Below the pieces are notes generated by a model. It made no database searches, was not told where the DNA came from, and worked only from the letters and a program-made list of their open reading frames with translations. A DNA stretch of 37,973 nt from NCBI RefSeq assembly GCF_000633535.1, contig NZ_AYMR01000032.1, forward strand, positions 1-37,973. The letters run 5' to 3'. The translations under genes and the position numbers were made by a program. Positions 18,092-25,270 of the stretch are shown one piece after another. Every line of letters begins with the position of its first letter. Positions within the stretch are counted from its first letter, which is position 1. The DNA comes from Leifsonia aquatica H1aii. GTDB taxonomy: Bacteria; Actinomycetota; Actinomycetes; Actinomycetales; Microbacteriaceae.

Positions 18092-18481
18092 TCAGGCGAG
18101 CGCGTCGCGGACGAGCGCGGTGTCGGTGAACTGCTCGAACCGGACGACCTCGCCGCCCTCGAGGCGCCAGACGTGGGCGACCCGCGCCGAGAAGTGCCGC
18201 CCGGTGGACCGCGCGGTGCCGCTGTAGGTGCCGAGCCCGACGATGGTGTCGCCGCCGTCGATCAGCTCGGTGACGGCGGCCACGTAGCCGTCCCAGTCGG
18301 CGGCGATGCGCTCGAAGACGTTCTCGCGGACGGCGGCCGGGCCGATGTACGTCCCGGCGTAGGGGAAGCCGGCCATCTCGGTCCATTGGACGTCGGCTGC
18401 GAGGGGGGCGAGCATCCCCTCGAGGTCGCCGCGGTCGGAGGCGGCGTAGTGCGCTGCGATGATGTCGCGGTTGCTGGTCAT
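18092..18481 (-). CDS. SnoaL-like / NTF2-fold protein
   Basis: A 129-aa protein with the standard layout of the SnoaL-like polyketide cyclase family: an N-terminal helix with IIAAHYAASDRGDLEGMLAPLA, then DVQWTEM, YIGPAAVRENVFERIAADWDGY, an isolated IDGGDTIVGLGTYSG strand and the closing HVWRLEGGEVVRFEQFTDTA. Such cone-shaped NTF2-fold proteins act as small isomerases, dehydratases or ligand carriers, and are also common as unassigned members of catabolic clusters. It lies 97 nt after the MoaF-family gene on the same strand and probably shares its transcript. The reaction is not predictable. Confidence 0.85.
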   Translation of the reverse strand: MTSNRDIIAAHYAASDRGDLEGMLAPLAADVQWTEMAGFPYAGTYIGPAAVRENVFERIAADWDGYVAAVTELIDGGDTIVGLGTYSGTARSTGRHFSARVAHVWRLEGGEVVRFEQFTDTALVRDALA

Positions 18482-18578
18482 GTCGGTCCTCAGGGTCAGG
18501 GGGCGGGTCGATGCTGCGATGCGGCGGATGCCGCTGGTTCGGTCGGGCCGGGCCGGGCCGGTCGGGGCTGCCGGTGCG

Positions 18579-19403
18579 TCAGACGGGCTGCGCGTCCGGG
18601 TAGACGACGGCGCCGAGCGGGTAGATGTGGCCGCCGGCGCGGGAGTGCTCGGACTCGCCCGCGCCGTTGAGTCCGAGGAAGACGCCCGTGGTCATGAGGT
18701 CGTACCCGAGATCGTGCAGCCAGACGCTGGCCACGGCGATGCGGAACTCGCGGAAGCAGAACAGGTAGAGCCCGTCGGCGAACTTCCAGACGGTCGAGAG
18801 ATCCATGTCGCCGTGCCCGCGCTGCACCCCTTCGAGGCACTGCCAGGCGTACCGCTGCGACGAGACGTAGACGTGCTCGTAGAGGTGGTGCGGGCTGTAG
18901 CGGTAGACGTTGCGCTTGCCGATGAGGTCGCGGGAGGGGGCGGGGACCTCCCCGGTGGGCTCGCCGCCGTCGGTCACCGCCGCCCAGAACGTCTGGGTGA
19001 CCCGCGGGGTGCCCTCGATCTCCGTCTCCCCGATCACGGAGCGGGTTACGAGCGCGCGATGCGTCGTGGTCGAGAAGACGACCGTGATCGCTTCGCGTTC
19101 GACCGACGTGAGCGGCAGGTTGACGAACACGACGTCGTCCCGCACGGCCACCGCGTCGTAGGGGTCCCGCGCACCGGCCGGGGAGCGGAGCGAGCCGGTC
19201 GCACTCCATCGGACGGTGTCGGACTCGAACGCCAGCGACAGGGTCGACCCGTCGTCGAGGGTGAGTGCGAGCGATCGGCCGGTGAGATCGGTGTTCGGCA
19301 GTCGGAAGGTGTCGATCCCGGCGGCGAACTCGTCGTACGTGCGCCATTCGTCGGTCGCCGGGTCGGCGGGGAGGTCGGGCGCTGAGGTGCTCGTGTCGGT
19401 CAT
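18579..19403 (-). CDS. moaF: MoaF-family protein (monoamine-regulon type, not cofactor synthesis)
   Basis: A 274-aa protein with two lipocalin-like halves, N-terminal ~15-100 and C-terminal ~160-272. The second half has the conserved run RNVYRYSPHHLYEHVYVSS followed by RYAWQCLEGVQRGHGD, which I recognise as the MoaF C-terminal domain. The name comes from the Klebsiella monoamine regulon; automatic labels of molybdenum cofactor biosynthesis F are misleading. The protein is probably cytosolic and may bind or sense a small ligand. It lies 23 nt after the zinc alcohol dehydrogenase and is preceded by an AAGGACGACCC ribosome site. Its biochemical role has not, to my knowledge, been settled. Confidence 0.8.
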   Translation of the reverse strand: MTDTSTSAPDLPADPATDEWRTYDEFAAGIDTFRLPNTDLTGRSLALTLDDGSTLSLAFESDTVRWSATGSLRSPAGARDPYDAVAVRDDVVFVNLPLTSVEREAITVVFSTTTHRALVTRSVIGETEIEGTPRVTQTFWAAVTDGGEPTGEVPAPSRDLIGKRNVYRYSPHHLYEHVYVSSQRYAWQCLEGVQRGHGDMDLSTVWKFADGLYLFCFREFRIAVASVWLHDLGYDLMTTGVFLGLNGAGESEHSRAGGHIYPLGAVVYPDAQPV

Positions 19404-19426
19404 GGGTCGTCCTTTCGGTGGGCGGT

Positions 19427-20575
19427 TCAGTGGGAGGCGGCGCCGGAGACGCGGCGCTGCTGCGGGTCGATCACGGCCTTGATGACGTCGTCCTCGCGGC
19501 CGCCGATCACGCGGAAGGCCGTCTCGACCTCGTCGAGCCCGAAGCGGTGGGTGACCAGGTCGTCGAACGGGAACGCGCCGCGCTCCAGCATCCGGATCGC
19601 CGGCTCGAAGCCGCTGGCGGAGAGGAAGGAGGGCAGCAGGTCGATCTCACGGGTGAGCAGATCCTCGTCGGCACGGAAGCCGACGTGGACGTCCGCGCCG
19701 CACGCGCCGGCGAGCACGACCCGGCCACCGCGGCGGACCAGGCGGACGGCCTGCTGCTGTGCCGAGGCGACCCCGGCGATCTCGATGACCGCGTCGGCGA
19801 GGCCGCCGCCGAGGGCGGCGCGCACCGCGGCCACCGGGTCGCTTCCGCGTGCGTCGACGGTGGCGTCCGCGCCGAAACGCTCCGCGAGCGCCAGCCGGGA
19901 CGGCCGGGTTCCGACCACGACCACACGGCCGGCCCCCGCGCTGCGGGCCGCCGCCGCCGCGAGCAATCCGACGGGACCGGGGCCGACCACGACGACGTCC
20001 TCGCCCGGGGCGACGCGGGCCCGCGCGAGCGCGCGGTGGGCGACCGCGAGGGGCTCGACGAGCACGGCCCGCGACCACGGCAGGTCCGTCGGCAGCCGGT
20101 GGACGATGGCCTCGCGCGGCGCCAGGAGGTGCTCCGCGTAGCCGCCCCAGAGGCCCGGGGCGACCGTGCGCGGGATGTTCACCCCGAGCTGCCGCCCGTG
20201 CGAGGCGCCGCCGGCGGGGTCGTCCGCCTCGCAGAGGTTGTAGCGGCCCTCCCGGCAGCGGGCGCAGGTCTGGCACGGCAGCAGCATCTCGACCGCGATG
20301 TGGTCCCCGACGGCGAGACCGCGCCGCCGGGCCGCGGCCTCTCCGATGGCGGCGACCTCGCCGACGAACTCGTGGCCGGGGACGAGCGGGAACGGGTCGC
20401 CGATGTGTCCGGCGAGCAGGTGCAGGTCGGTGGCGCAGACGCCGACCAGGGCGATGCGCACCAGCAGGTCGTCGGCGCCCGGAGCGGGCAGAGGCGACTC
20501 GGCGGTCTCGATCACGCCGGGCGATGTGAAGACGATCTGTCGGGTGGTGCGCGGGAGGTCTGTGGCGTTGGGCAT
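19427..20575 (-). CDS. Zinc-dependent alcohol dehydrogenase (MDR family)
   Basis: A 382-aa medium-chain dehydrogenase. I choose ATG 20575 over the upstream in-frame start because AGGAAG lies 9 nt before it and the family N-terminus begins there. Catalytic zinc ligands are Cys47 (GVCATD), His68-Glu69 (GHE) and Glu174 (LVEPLA). The structural zinc site is Cys101, Cys104, Cys107 and Cys115. The NAD-binding loop VVGPGPVGLL is at 197-206. It resembles the sorbitol/threonine dehydrogenase branch and should oxidise a secondary alcohol with NAD(P). It is probably the first gene of the adh-moaF-snoaL unit and sits directly after the AraC-type regulator gene. Confidence 0.9.
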   Translation of the reverse strand: MPNATDLPRTTRQIVFTSPGVIETAESPLPAPGADDLLVRIALVGVCATDLHLLAGHIGDPFPLVPGHEFVGEVAAIGEAAARRRGLAVGDHIAVEMLLPCQTCARCREGRYNLCEADDPAGGASHGRQLGVNIPRTVAPGLWGGYAEHLLAPREAIVHRLPTDLPWSRAVLVEPLAVAHRALARARVAPGEDVVVVGPGPVGLLAAAAARSAGAGRVVVVGTRPSRLALAERFGADATVDARGSDPVAAVRAALGGGLADAVIEIAGVASAQQQAVRLVRRGGRVVLAGACGADVHVGFRADEDLLTREIDLLPSFLSASGFEPAIRMLERGAFPFDDLVTHRFGLDEVETAFRVIGGREDDVIKAVIDPQQRRVSGAASH

Positions 20576-20595
20576 CGGCGGCTTCCTGCTCGCGT

Positions 20596-20613
20596 CGGTG
20601 CCGCATCGCACCG
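20596..20613 (-). promoter_or_regulatory. Inverted repeat in the adh upstream region (possible operator)
   Basis: CGGTGC (20596-20601) and GCACCG (20608-20613) are separated by 6 nt, in the 136-bp gap between the AraC regulator gene and the alcohol dehydrogenase, 21-38 nt upstream of its start. It could be a regulator site or an RNA hairpin. AraC proteins more often use direct repeats, so assignment to that regulator is weak. Confidence 0.3.
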
Positions 20614-20711
20614 TTCAGCACCATCGTCGCCGCGGGGACGCGGCCCCTCAATCTCCGCCACCGGTTCGTACGCGGGTCGTCAATCCGCCTTCGCTGGACG
20701 ACAACGCCGGG

Positions 20712-21680
20712 TCAGGCCCGGGCGGCCGCCCGCAACTCGCTCGGCGACTCGGCGTAGGCGGCTTTGAACACCCGGCTGAAATGCGCCGCGTCGACGAACC
20801 CCCACCGGGCGGCGATCGCCGCCACCGGCCGGTCCGCGTAGAGGGGGCTGAGCAGATCGCGGCGGCAGCGCTCCAGACGCCGGGTGCGGATCCATGCCGA
20901 CACCGTCGTCCCCTGCTCGCGGAAGATGCCGTGCAGGTGCCGCGTGGAGATGAAGTGCGCGGCGGCGATCTGCGCGGGGCCGAGATCGGTGGAGGCCAGG
21001 TTGCGGTCGATGTACGCCCGGATGCGCTGCAGGAGCACCTGATGCGGCGTTCCCGGCCCGGCGTTCACGTCGAGTTCGTTGGCGAACATCGTGGTGACCA
21101 GGTCGAGCGCGCTGTGCGCCAGTCGCGCTCCGGTCGCCCCGGAGAGCTGCTCCAGGTTGCCGACCAATTGCGCGAGGAACGGCACGATGATGCCGCCGAC
21201 TCCGCTCGTGCCGCTCATCCGGACCGCCGTGAGCTGGGCCACGACGTCGGCGGGGAGGTCGATCAGTCGCTTCGGGAACATCACCACCATCGTCCGGAAG
21301 TCGTCATCGAAGACGAGAGTGTACGGCCGTTGGGTGTCGTAGACGGCCAGGTCGCCCGGGTGCAGCACCGCCTCCCGGTCGTCCTGGATCAGGAGGCCGG
21401 TTCCCGCCAGCTGCAGGCTCAGCTTGAAGTACTGCCGATCGCCCCGGGCGATGAGCTCCGGGGTGCGCTCGACGACGTGCTCGGCGGCGCTCACCTCCGA
21501 GACATGCACCTCGTCGGCCTCCGCGGATCGGATCCGCCCCCAGAACGGGTCCGGGCGCGCGCTCGTGACCTGGAGCGGGACGAACGACTCCGACACCGCC
21601 GTGCGGAACTCGTCGAAGGTCCGGGCCACCGACGTGGAGACGCGCCCGCCGGGGGTGTGCGGGAGAGATCTGCTGAGCAT
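20712..21680 (-). CDS. AraC-family transcriptional regulator with AraC_binding_2-like sensor domain
   Basis: A 322-aa regulator. The N-terminal ~200 residues resemble the AraC_binding_2 sensor type: FVPLQV near the start, then QYFKLSLQLAGTGLLIQDDR and HPGDLAVYDTQRPYTLVFDD. The C-terminal ~100 residues hold the twin helix-turn-helix domain (IRAYIDRNLASTDLGPAQIA; then PVAAIAARWGFVDAAHFSRV and AYAESPSELR). E. coli FeaR, activator of phenylethylamine and tyramine use, has the same domain type. It starts at ATG 21680 with GAGGTG upstream. It is next to and co-oriented with adh-moaF, so it most likely activates the catabolic locus on binding the substrate or an intermediate. Confidence 0.9.
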   Translation of the reverse strand: MLSRSLPHTPGGRVSTSVARTFDEFRTAVSESFVPLQVTSARPDPFWGRIRSAEADEVHVSEVSAAEHVVERTPELIARGDRQYFKLSLQLAGTGLLIQDDREAVLHPGDLAVYDTQRPYTLVFDDDFRTMVVMFPKRLIDLPADVVAQLTAVRMSGTSGVGGIIVPFLAQLVGNLEQLSGATGARLAHSALDLVTTMFANELDVNAGPGTPHQVLLQRIRAYIDRNLASTDLGPAQIAAAHFISTRHLHGIFREQGTTVSAWIRTRRLERCRRDLLSPLYADRPVAAIAARWGFVDAAHFSRVFKAAYAESPSELRAAARA

Positions 21681-21797
21681 GGGGACACCTCACTCGGCTC
21701 GTGACGGCACTGTATACGATCCGTGATAGGGCACCCTAGCACCGCCTCCGCCCCGATGCCCAGGTCTGCGCGCCCGAAGCCCCGCGTGCTCGCCCGA

Positions 21798-21803
21798 TAG
21801 CCT
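21798..21803 (+). promoter_or_regulatory. Putative -10 box of a leaderless promoter
   Basis: TAGCCT ends exactly 6 nt before the GTG start of the acetyltransferase gene. No ribosome site is evident, so the transcript probably begins at the start codon. Confidence 0.45.
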
Positions 21804-21809
21804 GCTGGA

Positions 21810-22346
21810 GTGAACGTCTCACTGCGCCCGGTCGACACCCGCACCCAGCGCGACGCCCTGATCGCCTTCCTCAGCTCGAACCGCTTCCCCTTCCACGGGT
21901 CCCCCGCCCCGACCGCCGCCGAGGCCGCGGCCCGGGTCGATCGCGGCGATTTCGGGCCGCCGGACAACATCGCGCTCTGGATCGACGAGGACGACATCGA
22001 CCGGGTCGGGGTGATCGTGTTCGAGGAGATCGCGCACGGCACCCCGCTGATCGACCTGCGGATCGCGGAGCGGCATCGGGGGCGCGGCATCGGAGTGGCG
22101 GCGCTGCGCGCGGCCACGACGGCGATCTTCGCCGCGCATCCCGACCTGAACCGGATCGAGGGGAACACGCGCAGCGACAACACCGCCATGCGTCTGGTCT
22201 TCGACCGGGCAGGGTATGTCAAGGAGTCGCACTACCGGGAGGCGTGGCCGGTCGCCGAGGGCACGCCGATGGACTCGATCGGCTACGCGATCCTCCGCCG
22301 CGACTGGGAGAGCGGGACGACCACCCCGGTCGACTGGGCGGGCTGA
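21810..22346 (+). CDS. GNAT-family N-acetyltransferase (RimJ/RimL-like)
   Basis: A 178-aa acetyltransferase. The acetyl-CoA-binding motif is RHRGRGIGVAALRA (~90-103), followed by RIEGNTRSDNTAMRLVFDRAGYVKESHYREAW and the closing YAILRRDW, all typical of the RimJ/RimL-like (Acetyltransf_3) branch that modifies amino groups of proteins or small molecules. GTG at 21810 is the likely start because a TANNNT box lies 6 nt before it and the first strand (VSLRPVDTRTQRDAL) starts at once. It is transcribed alone, divergently from the AraC regulator; acceptor unknown. Confidence 0.88.
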   Translation: MNVSLRPVDTRTQRDALIAFLSSNRFPFHGSPAPTAAEAAARVDRGDFGPPDNIALWIDEDDIDRVGVIVFEEIAHGTPLIDLRIAERHRGRGIGVAALRAATTAIFAAHPDLNRIEGNTRSDNTAMRLVFDRAGYVKESHYREAWPVAEGTPMDSIGYAILRRDWESGTTTPVDWAG

Positions 22347-22373
22347 GGCGGGGTTCGCGCCTACACCTGGAGC

Positions 22374-22925
22374 TCAGTAGAGCCTTGCCCGCGCCGCCTC
22401 GGCGAACCGGGGAACGCCTGCCCGGGTGAGCGCGAGGAGGAGGTCGTCCACGGTCATCGCCGGAGAGTCATACGCGTCGACGAGCTCCACCAGCGCCCGC
22501 AGCGTGGGAGCGTAGAAGAGGTCGAGCTGGTCCAGGAGGAAGTCGTCCGGGTGGACGACATCGAGATCGAACGGCGCGAGCGATTCCGCCGGGAAGTCCC
22601 TCATGTTGAAGGTCACCAGCACCTCCGCGCCTCCGCGCACTGCCGCCGCCAACACGTGTCGGTCCTTCTCGTGGTTCGTCATCCTCGGCACGAGGAGTTC
22701 GTACCCCGTGACCATCGCGTCGGTGAAGTACTGCTTCATCGCTCCAATCCGCTTGTCGACGAGAGCGCGGTCCTCACCGTTCCGCACCAGATTCTTGCCG
22801 AGTTCGAACAGCACGTCCTCTGACCACAACGGCCTGAACAGCCCGCGATCGGCCAGTTCGAGAATGAGGTCGTTCAGCAGAGCCCCGTACAGGACGTTCG
22901 TGTCGAAGAAGGCCGGAAAACTCAC
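22374..22925 (-). CDS. PIN-domain ribonuclease, toxin of a type II toxin-antitoxin pair
   Basis: A 183-aa PIN protein with the acidic metal site visible as Asp8 (FFDTNVLYG), Glu41 (VLFELGKNL), Asp88 (EKDRHVLAAA) and Asp110 (TFNMRDF). It is longer than classical VapC toxins (~130 aa) and resembles the PIN_3 branch with a C-terminal helical extension. Such enzymes cut RNA, often tRNA or rRNA, in the cytoplasm. It starts at GTG, overlapping the stop of the upstream HTH gene in a GTGA junction, the normal antitoxin-toxin order. The target RNA is unknown. Confidence 0.85.
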   Translation of the reverse strand: MSFPAFFDTNVLYGALLNDLILELADRGLFRPLWSEDVLFELGKNLVRNGEDRALVDKRIGAMKQYFTDAMVTGYELLVPRMTNHEKDRHVLAAAVRGGAEVLVTFNMRDFPAESLAPFDLDVVHPDDFLLDQLDLFYAPTLRALVELVDAYDSPAMTVDDLLLALTRAGVPRFAEAARARLY

Positions 22926-23449
22926 TCCAGGCCGAGCTCCGCGCGACGCCGGACGTCGGACGGGTCGCCGACCCTGACCGCCGAATCCAGACTCGCCCGT
23001 TGGAGATCGCGCAGCGCCGCGCGCCGCTCCGACCGGAAGTGCGCTTGATAGTCGAGCAGGTCATCCAACCGGACACGACGATGCCGGCCCGGCTTCTCGT
23101 AGGCGATGTCGCCGGCCTCGAGGAGGCGCACCAGAGTCGGGCGGCTGACCCCGAGGAAGTCTGCTGCTTGTTGCGTCGTCATGGTCATGCCCTGCGGGAC
23201 GACGGTGATTCCGTCCCCGGCGGCGAGAGCCGTTGTGACCTGCTCGAGGATGCGGAAGATCTCCGTCGGGATCGGACGGGAGACCCCCTGCGGGTCGACG
23301 AGCGCCGCGTGCGATGAACTCCCTGCGAGATGCCCTTCGAGTCCGCGCATCACCTCGGCGAAGTCGAGAAGCTCGTCCCGAGCACCCGCCTCGGGGAGGT
23401 AGGTGTGTGCCCGGCGCGCGCCGCGCGGCGTGTCGGTCGAGGTGCTCAT
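22922..23449 (-). CDS. HTH (excisionase-like) antitoxin partner of the PIN toxin
   Basis: A 175-aa protein. I use ATG 23449 rather than the upstream in-frame start because the sequence before it is not protein-like and a TAGGAT box lies 7 nt upstream. Residues ~100-150 (MTTQQAADFLGVSRPTLVRL, then GDIAYEKPGRHRRVRLDDLLDY) are a winged MerR/excisionase-type DNA-binding domain. The C-terminal ~35 residues (HFRSERRAALRDLQ...) should wrap the PIN toxin. The N-terminal half is of unknown function. As antitoxin it should neutralise the toxin and repress the shared promoter, where three ATCGAA repeats are found. Confidence 0.82.
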   Translation of the reverse strand: MSTSTDTPRGARRAHTYLPEAGARDELLDFAEVMRGLEGHLAGSSSHAALVDPQGVSRPIPTEIFRILEQVTTALAAGDGITVVPQGMTMTTQQAADFLGVSRPTLVRLLEAGDIAYEKPGRHRRVRLDDLLDYQAHFRSERRAALRDLQRASLDSAVRVGDPSDVRRRAELGLE

Positions 23450-23456
23450 GACACAC

Positions 23457-23462
23457 ATCCTA
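23457..23462 (-). promoter_or_regulatory. Putative -10 box of the toxin-antitoxin promoter
   Basis: On the minus strand TAGGAT lies 7 nt before the antitoxin ATG. The A/T-rich stretch just upstream contains the candidate operator repeats. A leaderless or near-leaderless mRNA is likely; the AGGATG overlap could alternatively serve as a weak ribosome site. Confidence 0.45.
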
Positions 23463-23471
23463 GACACCCGA

Positions 23472-23493
23472 ATCGAAAAAATCGAACATCGAA
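23472..23493. promoter_or_regulatory. Three ATCGAA repeats upstream of the toxin-antitoxin genes (candidate operator)
   Basis: ATCGAA occurs at 23472-23477, 23481-23486 and 23488-23493 in a locally A/T-rich patch covering the -35 region of the antitoxin promoter. Repeated short sites overlapping the promoter fit autorepression by the HTH antitoxin or its complex with the toxin. Confidence 0.5.
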
Positions 23494-23562
23494 ACGATAT
23501 CTGTCGCTGAGGCGGGGTTCCCCGCGACACCCCTCTGGTGCAACGCGTCCGAGGGGTGCACA

Positions 23563-23916
23563 GTGCGTCTCATGCACAAGATCGCGTACGCCGGCACCAT
23601 CTTCTACACCGGAGATCGCATCGCCACCGCCCTGCTGGAGTACGCCGCGGCTCTCGCGCGTGCCGGCAGCGCCGTGGCGTTCACGGTCCCGGCCCGCACG
23701 TCCGGCGGCGAGCTGACCCGCATCGAGGTGCTGATCGGCCCCGCGAGCCAGTTGGCGAGCGAGCCGGTGGGCGACACCGGGTGGCCCGAGATCGAGGACG
23801 ACGACGCGGTGGCCGAGCTGGAACGATCGGCGACCGCGCTCGCCCCGCCGGCGCCGACCTTCGACCGACCGTACCCGGACGACGAGTGGGACGGCGTGGA
23901 GGGCGTCGGCCGCTGA
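23563..23916 (+). CDS. Conserved small protein of unknown function, paralogue A
   Basis: A 117-aa product of unrecognised family. GTG 23563 has GAGGGG about 6 nt upstream; the ATG three codons later is an alternative. The N-terminal part HKIAYAGTIFYTGDRIATAL is clearly related to RRIIYGGTSLFTGDRIADAI of the gene at 28081-28410. Both continue with an AAALA-like helix, a GGEL segment and LxGPAS(Q), and both end in an acidic tail with a WPEI motif midway. No signal peptide or membrane segment is present. It converges on the first MFS gene, with 21 nt between the stop codons. Confidence 0.75.
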   Translation: MRLMHKIAYAGTIFYTGDRIATALLEYAAALARAGSAVAFTVPARTSGGELTRIEVLIGPASQLASEPVGDTGWPEIEDDDAVAELERSATALAPPAPTFDRPYPDDEWDGVEGVGR

Positions 23917-23937
23917 TCCACCCCGCCGATCACACGG

Positions 23938-25233
23938 TCACGCTGCCGGCGCGGTCCCTTCGCGTCGACGCTCGGGCAGCAGCAGCGCGGCGACGCAGCC
24001 GATCACGACGACCACCGGCAGCAGCCAGAGGGCGGCTTGGAAGTCGGCGATGGTCGGGCTCTGCGGCAGCAGTGCGGACGGAATGGAGGTGAGCAGTCCG
24101 CCGACGATGAAGCAGACGCCGTTCACGATCGCGGACGCGCTGCCGATCAGGGCGCCGTCGACCGCCTCGCCGGCGACGGTGAAGCCGAGCATGTGCCCGC
24201 CGGCGAAGAACCCGATCGCGAACATGAAGGCCAGCGCGGCGCCGGTGGCGACGTTCGGCAGGTAGATCACCAGCGCGATCGCCGCCGCCTGGAGCAGGAG
24301 CGCCCAGAACGCCGGCCACTTGCGGCTGTGCCAGCGGTCGGAGACGACGTTGACGATCGGCGCCCCCACGGCGAGACCGAGCCAGGCCAAGGCCGTCAGC
24401 ACGGTGGCGAACCCCGTGTCGGCGCCGTGCGCCTCCATGATCCGCGGACCCCAGAGGGTGCCGACCGCCAGCATGGCGCCGAAGGAGGCTCCGGCCAGGA
24501 TGGACGAGAGGATGACGCGGTAGTTCGCGAACGAATGCCCCAGGTCGCGGAAGATCTCACCGAAGACGCTGCCGGACGGCTTCGCGACGGGGAGGGCCGG
24601 ATCGGGGGCGGGGTTGCGGACGAACGCGATGAACAGCACCACCAGCAGGACTCCGAAGCAGCCGAACGCGACGAGCAGCTGCTGCCAGGTCAGCGCGGAC
24701 AGCGACGCCTGGATGAGCGGCTGCCCGATGGCCGAGCCGAGCGAGGCGACCGTCTGCACCAGCCCGAACATCAGGCCGTACTTCGCCGCGTCGAACCACT
24801 TGCCGCCGATGTAGCCGGCGCCGACGAAGCCGAACGAGGATCCGACCGCGAGGACGGCCTGGGCGATCACCAGGGTGCCGAAGTTGGTGGTCCCGGCGTA
24901 CAGGAACGCGCCGACGGTCACGAGCGCGACGGCGATCGCCATCAGGGGCCGCGTGCCGAACCGATCGAGCAGGGCGCCGGAGAAGAACTGCACGATCGCG
25001 AACACCCAGGTGTACGTGGAGGCGGCGAGGCCGACCTGCGCGATGGTGAGCCCGGCGGTCTTCTGGATGTCCGGCGACACGACCGCGTATCCGGTCTGGA
25101 TCGCGAACAGCCACACGACGAAGATCGTGGCGAGCACCCAGATGAGCCACGCCTCCGGCCCACCGATCGCGCGGTGGCCCTCGAACCAGCGATGCGAGCC
25201 GTGATAATACGCCGCGTGCCCACTCGATGACAT
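23938..25233 (-). CDS. MFS transporter, copy 1 of two paralogues
   Basis: A 431-aa, ~12-helix major facilitator. The start at ATG 25233 is supported by GGAGGG 6 nt upstream; the open frame runs further back without meaning. GGPEAWLIWVLAT opens helix 1, and the GALLDRFGTRPLM loop between helices 2 and 3 is the MFS signature. It shares long identical blocks with the gene at 26724-28007, e.g. FVGAGYIGG, YGLMFGLVQ, WQQLLVAFG and AVGTLWGPRIMEA, so they are duplicates. It lies 37 nt after guanine deaminase. Transport of a purine or its breakdown product is a reasonable inference; known guanine permeases belong to another family (NCS2). Confidence 0.9.
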   Translation of the reverse strand: MSSSGHAAYYHGSHRWFEGHRAIGGPEAWLIWVLATIFVVWLFAIQTGYAVVSPDIQKTAGLTIAQVGLAASTYTWVFAIVQFFSGALLDRFGTRPLMAIAVALVTVGAFLYAGTTNFGTLVIAQAVLAVGSSFGFVGAGYIGGKWFDAAKYGLMFGLVQTVASLGSAIGQPLIQASLSALTWQQLLVAFGCFGVLLVVLFIAFVRNPAPDPALPVAKPSGSVFGEIFRDLGHSFANYRVILSSILAGASFGAMLAVGTLWGPRIMEAHGADTGFATVLTALAWLGLAVGAPIVNVVSDRWHSRKWPAFWALLLQAAAIALVIYLPNVATGAALAFMFAIGFFAGGHMLGFTVAGEAVDGALIGSASAIVNGVCFIVGGLLTSIPSALLPQSPTIADFQAALWLLPVVVVIGCVAALLLPERRREGTAPAA

Positions 25234-25270
25234 GTCCGTCCCTCCGTCTCGCCTACGCCAGAGCCGACGC

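Noticed and set aside
17919-18386. N-terminal extension of the substrate-binding protein frame
   Set aside because: The lipoprotein signal and ribosome site place the start at 17918; the extension is Arg-rich and overlaps the SnoaL-like gene.
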